This document shows positions 23,225 to 31,672 of a stretch of DNA of 64,000 nt, piece after piece. Position 1 is the first letter of the stretch. Each line of letters opens with the position of its first letter. The notes under the pieces are model-generated. The model made no database searches. It had not been told where the DNA came from and saw nothing but the letters and a program-made list of their open reading frames with translations. The stretch is from the NCBI GenBank assembly GCA_030765045.1, contig CM060961.1, forward strand, positions 32,212,805 to 32,276,804, read 5' to 3'. The position numbers and the translations under genes were made by a program. The stretch comes from Tenodera sinensis. Its lineage: Eukaryota; Arthropoda; Insecta; Mantodea; Mantidae.

Positions 23225-26200
23225 TTACGCATGGGTTGCGACGCTGTAATGCCCGTACGCATACGTTGATATTCCATCCTCTGCAATTACTCTCTTGTCA
23301 TCATGAGGCGACAGAGCTATTTTATTAGATTCAACTGTAGAAACATTATGATGTTGGGATAGGATTAAGTTCATAGGGGTTCTTACGATTTTCAAGGTTT
23401 TAAGGCACTCCATGTAACTATCGAAGCTGATGTATTGCTTAATGGCGCTATGTTTTATGCCTTTGATCTTTTTTATCACAGAGCCATCAATATCGAGAGC
23501 ATACATTTTAGGTCTGAGACCAACGAAACGGCGAATGATTTTACCACTTGCTTCATCTTTAAACTTTCCCAACACTTTCTTGTTTTGTGTAGAATAGCAT
23601 ATATGGTTAGCAGGGTAGTCCGCTGTGTCCAGATGTTCAAGCATGTGTAATTTATCCTGGTATATATCAGCTGTAGTCACTCGATGGATGAAGGAATCTG
23701 TATCCGTATACAACAGTTTAAGATTCTCAGCTCCATAATATGGAAGTAACACATCGTATTGATACGAATACATTAGTGTCTTGGAAATGTCTAGTACACT
23801 CATTCCAATGTATATAGGCTTGTTGAACACTATTTTACGAGAAGTCATATGAACAGCTGCAAGATTAGGACCGTATATGGTTCGATCGATAAATGTAGGC
23901 TTGGCTATTAGTTTTTCTAATGTTTTGCAGTTTGACACAAGACGTATATCCATACGATTACGAATATTTTCCATTGTTTTCCCAAACATCGCATTATTGA
24001 AAAGTTTGTACAAATCCTTCTCGAAATCGTTTCTTGCTTGCTGTCGTAGGCGATTATTAAATTCGACGTAAGGCTTTAACCAACAAGATTGATGGAATTT
24101 TAGTGCTCGATGAATCTTTGACAGTCGTAGACCATGACTAAGAGCCTGTTTCAAGGCCATGTAATGTACCACATACTTCTTTCGAGATCCAAGATGGGCA
24201 ATTAGTTTCTTTGAAGAGGATTCCCCCGGTTTCATACTCTCAGGCAGAAAGGGTAAATCATTATGAAGTTCATGCAGCTCTGCAGGATATTCCACGTCAA
24301 CCTCCAAGATATATCCAAAGGAATCATCCCCATTCAACGAACCGAGATGTATATCCTCAGGAGAAACCCACGTAAATCCACCATAAGGAAGGGCGTGACA
24401 CATAGCCCAACCGTACTGGTTATTGGCGTCTTCGTACGTAATAAAATGAGAGGGTTTACGAGGATCATACTGCTCCATATAGATGTTGTTAGCCTCCGCA
24501 TACCGGTGAGAAACCTGGCATAACCCTCCTCTTATACCAGATTCAACCATGAGTAGCTGATCGTAATCAAGAAGCAATTCCAACTCGATTCCAGTATACA
24601 GCAGCATAGCATCCCATGTAAGTCCCGGAGAGGTAAAATAATGTGCAGGATCCACTTTATGACTTTTCAGGGTTTGGTCTCTAAATGTCTCGAAGACATC
24701 CGCTAGGAGAAGAACATCTGAAATTAAGTACAAGTCACTGTACTCGCCAAGGTTTCGGACGTTAAAGTGCTTCCACACGTTCAGAGCATGATCATAGTCC
24801 TCACTGCTGATTTCTTCGCTGTTTAACCTGTTGTAGAAGGCATTCCTAGAAGGCAAACATGTATCGTTCAGGACATCCCACGATGTTACGTAATCATAGG
24901 GAAATACCCCCTTACGAGTCATCAAACCAATATTCTCTGCTCCGAAGTACTTTGCTGTTTCAGGATACGTTTCAAGGTTCTTTGCGAGCTTCTCCAAGCT
25001 CGTACTGAGAAAGCGGAAAGTATCGACAAATCTGAGTTTAATATCCCCAACATACTTGGAGAATGATATATAACTTTCCTCTGAATTTGGTATAACCTCT
25101 ATTCTTTCGCTAGTACACCCTAGCTGCTTAACAATGAAATGAGAGTCATACCCACTCAGGTTATGCATGAAGACAGGTATATAATTAGGTGTTTTACAAG
25201 CCAGGTTACATTTATTGTGTAAAGATCCTCTGTACGCCCCGGACACATGATCGTGATCGCGAACCTTCCAATTATCTTCTGTAAATCCATGTTCACACAG
25301 ATAGCATATTGTAGAAGCATCGAATGATTCTTGTTCTTCAGCTGTAAGATTAAGAGGTTTAGCAGATTTGTATAAGTCGCTTATTTTATTTGCCAGATCC
25401 ACCAGGCATCCCATAAACCTCTGTGCAGCGTCAGCCCCTCGGTAAACATATGGTTCAGTAGGAAGAGTTGTTTCTAGTTGTTCAACACTGGACGAAGGCT
25501 TCACATAAACACAAAAGCTCATGGGAGAATGACTTTGATAGGGAGTTGTGTAGGAGGTTTCAGGGTTAGAGGAGCAGGTATGGAGAGGGGTAAGAATGCA
25601 TTCAAAATCGGCGTAGATAACATAAGGAAGTTTCAACATCCTCTCAACATTCTTGAATTTAACGATAGAGTTATCCTTTGTAGGCATAACGCATCTAGCA
25701 ATACCATGTTGTCTACATATTTCTCGGTGCTCTTCTAATTTTTTCATTCCACTTTGTCCGTATCGGTCATCAAAATGGCTGAAACATCTTTTACATACAT
25801 AAATTCGACCATCATGTTTGGTTTTCTGCTGACGAATAAGTCTTTCAAAATCCTTTATATAAGCATAGTGATATCTGTCAGTAGCATTACTCAACAGAAG
25901 GAGATCGCGATGATCATCTAATTCTTCATCAATCACCTTTATTGGAAACACTTCATGTTTATCATCCACTCCAAACACATTTATGGATATATTATTGAGT
26001 TTTTCAAATTTAGCGATTTCACCCAAGCTCGTAGGAAATGAGACGCATGAGAAATCGTATTTTTCTTGGAGATCCTTATACTTGCTAACACGCTGAGGTT
26101 TATTTCGAATGAACTTAGCCAGAACAGCGTACATAAAGCATTTCTCATCGTTGTAGTTCTGAGGGTTTATACAGGCTTTCTTCGCATCCAAAGATGACGG

Positions 26201-26884
26201 TAGAGGAATATAGCTGCTCCCTCGAAGAAGATTATACTTGTTAATACGTAGTCGAACGCCATCAACACTCAGAAGAGCCCAATTACTGCCTTTCAACTTA
26301 CTTTCCTCCATTTCAACATGAAGTTTCTCGAATTTTTTTTCCAAGATGGCATCCAAGTCACTGTCTAAAAACACGGCATTATTACGCGTTTTGAAGGCTT
26401 TGTTAGTGATGTCCCCAACAGCATTCACAAACGTACATTCAGCCATAATGTTAATTTTCAAACTTTTATGAGCCCGCAGCTCCTTCTGAACAGCATGAAT
26501 TATGCGCTGCTTCACCTGCTGCAAGTATGAATTTAGATCCTGACTTGCTGGACATTGGATGAAAAACGATTTCAGCCGATCCTGAAAAGCCGTTTCATAG
26601 TCTACAACATCATCTTCATCAGGAGACATTAACAATAATTTATGCTTAGTAGGTTCGAATTTGACTTTCTTAGCATCTAGAGCCCTATCACAGCGCCCTT
26701 CATGTACATCCCTTCGATTTTCAGTACCGTAAACATCACCACAATGTCTACACTCGAAAAACTCACCACATATCAGCTCATGCCTCTTCTTATGGTAGTC
26801 GCGTAGAAAACTCTTTTCACATTTGCTGCACCTATAATCTGGTATGGCAGTCAGAACCGATTCCATTACTCCACCATTCCACAT
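23225..26884 (-). CDS. polB: Polinton-type family B DNA polymerase, left copy
   Basis: A 1219-codon intronless frame, identical in protein sequence to the right copy. Two C2HC fingers open the protein (C19-C22-H35-C39; C45-C48-H61-C65). An OTU-protease-like segment follows (C249 in NDEKCFMYAVL, H339 in YHYAYI), then a third Zn-type finger (C364-C367-H386-C390). Exonuclease motifs are ExoI YADFEC (424-429), ExoII HNLSGYD (574-580) and ExoIII YLISDVLLLADVF (719-731). Between ExoI and ExoII sits an endonuclease VII-like module (C527, C530, D543-H544, H556, C559-N560). Polymerase motifs are DANNQYGWAM (819-828), KLFNNAMFGK (960-969) and YTDTDS (1059-1064), with KMY at 1126-1128. All catalytic acidic residues are present, so the product should be active. 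It reads outward from the element centre. Confidence 0.95.
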   Translation of the reverse strand: MWNGGVMESVLTAIPDYRCSKCEKSFLRDYHKKRHELICGEFFECRHCGDVYGTENRRDVHEGRCDRALDAKKVKFEPTKHKLLLMSPDEDDVVDYETAFQDRLKSFFIQCPASQDLNSYLQQVKQRIIHAVQKELRAHKSLKINIMAECTFVNAVGDITNKAFKTRNNAVFLDSDLDAILEKKFEKLHVEMEESKLKGSNWALLSVDGVRLRINKYNLLRGSSYIPLPSSLDAKKACINPQNYNDEKCFMYAVLAKFIRNKPQRVSKYKDLQEKYDFSCVSFPTSLGEIAKFEKLNNISINVFGVDDKHEVFPIKVIDEELDDHRDLLLLSNATDRYHYAYIKDFERLIRQQKTKHDGRIYVCKRCFSHFDDRYGQSGMKKLEEHREICRQHGIARCVMPTKDNSIVKFKNVERMLKLPYVIYADFECILTPLHTCSSNPETSYTTPYQSHSPMSFCVYVKPSSSVEQLETTLPTEPYVYRGADAAQRFMGCLVDLANKISDLYKSAKPLNLTAEEQESFDASTICYLCEHGFTEDNWKVRDHDHVSGAYRGSLHNKCNLACKTPNYIPVFMHNLSGYDSHFIVKQLGCTSERIEVIPNSEESYISFSKYVGDIKLRFVDTFRFLSTSLEKLAKNLETYPETAKYFGAENIGLMTRKGVFPYDYVTSWDVLNDTCLPSRNAFYNRLNSEEISSEDYDHALNVWKHFNVRNLGEYSDLYLISDVLLLADVFETFRDQTLKSHKVDPAHYFTSPGLTWDAMLLYTGIELELLLDYDQLLMVESGIRGGLCQVSHRYAEANNIYMEQYDPRKPSHFITYEDANNQYGWAMCHALPYGGFTWVSPEDIHLGSLNGDDSFGYILEVDVEYPAELHELHNDLPFLPESMKPGESSSKKLIAHLGSRKKYVVHYMALKQALSHGLRLSKIHRALKFHQSCWLKPYVEFNNRLRQQARNDFEKDLYKLFNNAMFGKTMENIRNRMDIRLVSNCKTLEKLIAKPTFIDRTIYGPNLAAVHMTSRKIVFNKPIYIGMSVLDISKTLMYSYQYDVLLPYYGAENLKLLYTDTDSFIHRVTTADIYQDKLHMLEHLDTADYPANHICYSTQNKKVLGKFKDEASGKIIRRFVGLRPKMYALDIDGSVIKKIKGIKHSAIKQYISFDSYMECLKTLKIVRTPMNLILSQHHNVSTVESNKIALSPHDDKRVIAEDGISTYAYGHYSVATHA

Positions 26885-28100
26885 CTTTATAATAGGTACT
26901 GCAACACTTGTAAATTATATAAGTCAATAAATGCTTACAGCACTTTCCACTGACTCGCCTTGATAACTTGTCAAAGCTATTGAACGGTAATTTCACTAAG
27001 AAAGCTGATGTGCTCGACTCGAAGGATAATTACCGAATGCCTATCTAAGACCGAGCAATCTGTATTTATTCTGAAAGCATGCACCTCTCAGGAAACTATA
27101 TAACTCAAAAATCGCGCTTGTGGCGCCTTATAGCGGCTTCAATCAGTATTAAAACGTATATTCTGCTTATATGGGGGTAAATTATATATTAGTCATCAAC
27201 TATCCGTATTTTTATTACTTTTCTCCGTTTTTACCTACTTTGAAACGAATCCGGCATAGAATTAAGACGCGAAACGGTGGGTATGTATCTTTAAGTAACA
27301 AACACCTTTTAACGATATCTAATGACAGCAATAGAAGCACTTGAACATTATTTAAACGCTTAAAAAACCAATTTTTTCGCTTTTATTTCATCAATTTAAG
27401 CATTAGAGTCCTATGACGTCACACTCAAGCATCGACGGAATGTCTGTTACCTCCAAACATGTTCCTACAAGTCTAATGACGTCACGGAAGCACCATGCAG
27501 AAGACATAATTCAACGACAAAGACATTAATTTTAACTATACATTCCCACAAAGAAATAAACCTATTTGAAAGCGTCTTAACACGTTAACTTCAATGCATG
27601 TATATATAAAACCTCTAATATAACAATGAAAAGAAAGGCAAAGAAATAAAGAAGAAATAAAATAAAGGGAAAAGGAATTAACAGAAAACGCCCTTAGAAA
27701 CGTGTTTATTCCTTATATTTCATCATTCAACACTTGTACACCCAACTAGCATAGCTAAATGACGTCACACAGTAGCGGCGACGTTCTGTCTACACTCCTT
27801 CAAAACAAGTTCAGACAGGAAAGTCTCCCCACCCTCGAATCCACGTAGCAACATTATGAGAAGGCCGGCAGTAACCTCCAAGCCACCAGAGTGAGTATAT
27901 GGAACGTGAACACCCGACAGCGCTTTTCACCGTTTAAGCTTATTTACATCGTAATTTTTCAGGTATTCATCATACTTTTATACTACAACACGGCATATAG
28001 ATCACAATACTTAACGCTTTATGATATTATTTGTTATGACCACCATTGTATACTCATTTATTGATTTAAATTCAACATTTCTAGCGTTCACCCTCTTCTT
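26885..28100 (-). promoter_or_regulatory. Upstream control region of left polymerase
   Basis: Carries three perfect TGACGTCA palindromes (27414-27421, 27477-27484, 27760-27767), all in the longer context GTGACGTCAT, and a TATATAG box at 27097-27103. There are no long frames. It mirrors 30457-31672. Confidence 0.55.
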
Positions 28101-28131
28101 CTTCCTCTCCTTCTTCTTCTTCTTCTTCTTC
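28096..28131 (+). repeat. (TTC)n microsatellite, left arm
   Basis: A TTC tract 12 bp shorter than its mirror in the right arm. This length change accounts for the shift of the mirror axis between inner and outer arm. Confidence 0.9.
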
Positions 28132-28414
28132 TCATATCACACCTTTACCTTAGTCCTATTCTCCTCCTTCGTGCTGTCAAGAAATATACGCGTAATTGGA
28201 CGTTATTAGCTTAAATATTAAAGAAAATAACAGCATTCTCCGTCAATTATATCTAAACGGCTTTTTTCCAAGTTATACGTATTTTAAGGTTCTAGAATCA
28301 AGGTAAGCAACGCTTCTCTCAATAAGAACGTTTGATACTTGATTTTTAAATAATATCACTAATTCAAACCTTATTTCAAGCCTCTAAGACCCATAGTTTG
28401 CAAGGTATTTAAAT

Positions 28415-29060
28415 GGACCCTTAGAGATTCGAACTAGACCCTCAGTATAAAAATTACCAATTTATCCATAAATCAGGACCAGAGTATTTAACTGAAGCGT
28501 TTAACTTTTTATTTCAAAGCGCTATCTTTATTGATTCGCGAATAAATCGACTTTGGAGTAATTGCCCCCTCCCGGTAATCGAACTATGAGTCGTAGGGAA
28601 TACAATTTTCTAATATATAACTTTATGCGTCAAGTTACCCTAATTTATCTTTACATTACTATTCCAAGTGTAACAAATCGCGATATAGATCGAAATTCAA
28701 TAATTCTCCGCAAGGTAGGAATCGAACCCACGATATCTCAGCTCTAGCATGTTAGAAAATAATTTTCCTTAACGAGTATTACCATATAAAGTTTATTTCA
28801 GTCTTCTAGCTTAAGCGATTCTCGAATAATTAAATTTACCAAATCAGGATTGGAACCCAAGACTCCAGGATCCCGAGCATACCACAGAGGAAAGTCCATA
28901 ACAATACCAATTTAATAAAATTTATTCGAAGTTTTTATCACTAATAGTTTAGGAATTATTCCAATAACAAAAGTATCGATTGCCCGGGAATCGATCCCTA
29001 GACCCACGACGACCTTCAAAATCAGATCAAAAGATGCGCCATTTTAATAGAACATAATCA
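28415..29060 (-). ncRNA. Array of five tRNA-like B-box modules, left arm
   Basis: On the minus strand, B-box motifs lie at 28987-28997, 28847-28857, 28718-28728, 28575-28585 and 28425-28435, mirroring the right-arm array. Each resembles GGTTCGANTCC, the Pol III internal promoter and T-arm consensus. Antisense translation yields spurious peptides such as GIEPTIS, typical of reversed T-arms. Whether they are transcribed is unknown. Confidence 0.45.
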
Positions 29061-29172
29061 CCGTTTACCGCATTTCGATATCTCATTTAGTTTACGAGTA
29101 ATCAGCGATCAAACGTAGTAGGGTACTTTAGCCGGCTTAACCCTTTGAGATCAATGCCGCCCGATAATTGAC

Positions 29173-29190
29173 CACATGTTAAACACATGT
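29173..29190. promoter_or_regulatory. Paired CACATG boxes
   Basis: CACATGTTAAACACATGT: two E-box-type hexamers starting 11 bp apart. A near-identical 18-mer with CACGTG boxes lies at 29299-29316. Confidence 0.5.
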
Positions 29191-29252
29191 TAACATGGGC
29201 AATTAACCTGTCAACCCTTGTCGATGGTAATCTGACAGATAATGAGGGTTGC

Positions 29253-29281
29253 CCCTTTGTCGGCTTTTCACCGACAAAGGG
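29253..29281. other. Central 11-bp perfect hairpin
   Basis: CCCTTTGTCGG and its complement CCGACAAAGGG are separated by the 7-nt loop CTTTTCA. It sits within a few bases of the mirror axis of the arms (about 29272). Confidence 0.85.
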
Positions 29282-29298
29282 AAGGGGGGTGTGAAAAA

Positions 29299-29316
29299 CA
29301 CGTGTTAAACACGTGT
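29299..29316. promoter_or_regulatory. Paired CACGTG boxes
   Basis: CACGTGTTAAACACGTGT: two canonical E-boxes with the same 11-bp start spacing as the left-half pair. It differs from that pair at only two positions. Confidence 0.55.
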
Positions 29317-29328
29317 AATCAATTAGCG

Positions 29329-29428
29329 GCAACCCTTTGATATGCAAAGTGTGTTCAAACCGGCAAAAGTACCCTACTGCAACCCTTTGATATGCAAAGT
29401 GTGTTCAAACCGGCAAAAGTACCCTACT
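29329..29428 (+). repeat. 50-bp tandem duplication in the spacer
   Basis: Two perfect copies of a 50-bp unit beginning GCAACCCTTTGATATGC and ending ACCCTACT. It is present only on the right side of the centre, so it arose after, or escaped, arm homogenisation. Confidence 0.95.
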
Positions 29429-29496
29429 ACGTTTGATCGCTGATTACTCGTAAACTAAATGAGATATCGAAATGCGGTAAACGGTGATTATGTTCT

Positions 29497-30135
29497 ATTA
29501 AAATGGCGCATCTTTTGATCTGATTTTGAAGGTCGTCGTGGGTCTAGGGATCGATTCCCGGGCAATCGATACTTTTGTTATTGGAATAATTCCTAAACTA
29601 TTAGTGATAAAAACTTCGAATAAATTTTATTAAATTGGTATTGTTATGGACTTTCCTCTGTGGTATGCTCGGGATCCTGGAGTCTTGGGTTCCAATCCTG
29701 ATTTGGTAAATTTAATTATTCGAGAATCGCTTAAGCTAGAAGACTGAAATAAACTTTATATGGTAATACTCGTTAAGGAAAATTATTTTCTAACATGCTA
29801 GAGCTGAGATATCGTGGGTTCGATTCCTACCTTGCGGAGAATTATTGAATTTCGATCTATATCGCGATTTGTTACACTTGGAATAGTAATGTAAAGATAA
29901 ATTAGGGTAACTTGACGCATAAAGTTATATATTAGAAAATTGTATTCCCTACGACTCATAGTTCGATTACCGGGAGGGGGCAATTACTCCAAAGTCGATT
30001 TATTCGCGAATCAATAAAGATAGCGCTTTGAAATAAAAAGTTAAACGCTTCAGTTAAATACTCTGGTCCTGATTTATGGATAAATTGGTAATTTTTATAC
30101 TGAGGGTCTAGTTCGAATCTCTAAGGGTCCATTTA
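29497..30135 (+). ncRNA. Array of five tRNA-like B-box modules, right arm
   Basis: B-box-like motifs: GGATCGATTCC (29548-29558), GGTTCCAATCC (29688-29698), GGTTCGATTCC (29817-29827, perfect), AGTTCGATTAC (29960-29970) and AGTTCGAATCT (30110-30120). Spacings are 140, 129, 143 and 150 bp. Module 1 is preceded by TGGCGCA and module 2 by CTCTGTGGTATGC, resembling the A-box/D-arm. Module 3 can form a 5-bp T-stem (GTGGG/CCTAC). Shared inter-box pieces (AATTATT, GAAATAA) suggest a diverged tandem repeat. Complete cloverleafs do not close, so these are tRNA-like elements, not tRNA genes. Confidence 0.45.
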
Positions 30136-30413
30136 AATACCTTGCAAACTATGGGTCTTAGAGGCTTGAAATAAGGTTTGAATTAGTGATATTATTTAAA
30201 AATCAAGTATCAAACGTTCTTATTGAGAGAAGCGTTGCTTACCTTGATTCTAGAACCTTAAAATACGTATAACTTGGAAAAAAGCCGTTTAGATATAATT
30301 GACGGAGAATGCTGTTATTTTCTTTAATATTTAAGCTAATAACGTCCAATTACGCGTATATTTCTTGACAGCACGAAGGAGGAGAATAGGACTAAGGTAA
30401 AGGTGTGATATGA

Positions 30414-30462
30414 GAAGAAGAAGAAGAAGAAGAAGAAGAAGAAGAAGGAGAGGAAGAAGAAG
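30414..30462 (+). repeat. (GAA)n microsatellite, right arm
   Basis: Mirror of the left TTC tract, longer by four triplets. Confidence 0.9.
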
Positions 30463-31672
30463 AGGGTGAACGCTAGAAATGTTGAATTTAAATCAATAAA
30501 TGAGTATACAATGGTGGTCATAACAAATAATATCATAAAGCGTTAAGTATTGTGATCTATATGCCGTGTTGTAGTATAAAAGTATGATGAATACCTGAAA
30601 AATTACGATGTAAATAAGCTTAAACGGTGAAAAGCGCTGTCGGGTGTTCACGTTCCATATACTCACTCTGGTGGCTTGGAGGTTACTGCCGGCCTTCTCA
30701 TAATGTTGCTACGTGGATTCGAGGGTGGGGAGACTTTCCTGTCTGAACTTGTTTTGAAGGAGTGTAGACAGAACGTCGCCGCTACTGTGTGACGTCATTT
30801 AGCTATGCTAGTTGGGTGTACAAGTGTTGAATGATGAAATATAAGGAATAAACACGTTTCTAAGGGCGTTTTCTGTTAATTCCTTTTCCCTTTATTTTAT
30901 TTCTTCTTTATTTCTTTGCCTTTCTTTTCATTGTTATATTAGAGGTTTTATATATACATGCATTGAAGTTAACGTGTTAAGACGCTTTCAAATAGGTTTA
31001 TTTCTTTGTGGGAATGTATAGTTAAAATTAATGTCTTTGTCGTTGAATTATGTCTTCTGCATGGTGCTTCCGTGACGTCATTAGACTTGTAGGAACATGT
31101 TTGGAGGTAACAGACATTCCGTCGATGCTTGAGTGTGACGTCATAGGACTCTAATGCTTAAATTGATGAAATAAAAGCGAAAAAATTGGTTTTTTAAGCG
31201 TTTAAATAATGTTCAAGTGCTTCTATTGCTGTCATTAGATATCGTTAAAAGGTGTTTGTTACTTAAAGATACATACCCACCGTTTCGCGTCTTAATTCTA
31301 TGCCGGATTCGTTTCAAAGTAGGTAAAAACGGAGAAAAGTAATAAAAATACGGATAGTTGATGACTAATATATAATTTACCCCCATATAAGCAGAATATA
31401 CGTTTTAATACTGATTGAAGCCGCTATAAGGCGCCACAAGCGCGATTTTTGAGTTATATAGTTTCCTGAGAGGTGCATGCTTTCAGAATAAATACAGATT
31501 GCTCGGTCTTAGATAGGCATTCGGTAATTATCCTTCGAGTCGAGCACATCAGCTTTCTTAGTGAAATTACCGTTCAATAGCTTTGACAAGTTATCAAGGC
31601 GAGTCAGTGGAAAGTGCTGTAAGCATTTATTGACTTATATAATTTACAAGTGTTGCACTACCTATTATAAAG
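30457..31672 (+). promoter_or_regulatory. Upstream control region of right polymerase
   Basis: TGACGTCA occurs at 30790-30797, 31073-31080 and 31136-31143. This is the CREB/ATF half-site palindrome (established knowledge), so stress- or signal-responsive transcription is a reasonable inference. TATATAG lies at 31455-31461 with TTCAGA about 26 bp on as a possible initiator. Confidence 0.55.

Larger units (their letters stand above)
20812..29130 (+). repeat. Left inverted-repeat arm
   Basis: The arm mirrors the right arm base for base apart from the few differences listed for the whole element. Mirror coordinates sum to 58551 near the tip, 58557 through the polymerase and 58545 inside the TTC microsatellite, which shows where the two indels lie. 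Homology stops at GGGTACTTT/A near 29130. Confidence 0.95.
29131..29414. other. Asymmetric central spacer (candidate hairpin end/origin)
   Basis: The two halves are recognisably homologous but strongly diverged. Both run GCCGG, ATCAA, GCCGC, AATTGA and then paired CAC(A/G)TG boxes, yet they differ in many bases and lengths while the arms outside are nearly identical. AACCCTTTG-type motifs recur at 29139, 29213, 29331 and 29381. The polymerase genes point away from it on both sides, so it could be a bidirectional control region, a replication origin, or the remnant of an imperfectly paired hairpin telomere. Confidence 0.55.

Noticed and set aside
23435..25738. Several 64-86 codon frames opposite the polymerase genes
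   Set aside because: They lie wholly inside the polymerase on the other strand and show no independent signals.
28562..28747. 61-codon frame in the inner arm, both copies
   Set aside because: It reads antisense through B-box motifs; its GIEPTIS and PGNRT-type strings are typical artefacts of reversed tRNA T-arms.
29102..29347. 81-codon frame spanning the central spacer
   Set aside because: It crosses the hairpin, the paired CACRTG boxes and part of the tandem duplication, and has no protein-like features.
29497..30135. Functional tRNA genes in the B-box array
   Set aside because: No module closes acceptor, D, anticodon and T stems together, so they are called tRNA-like only.
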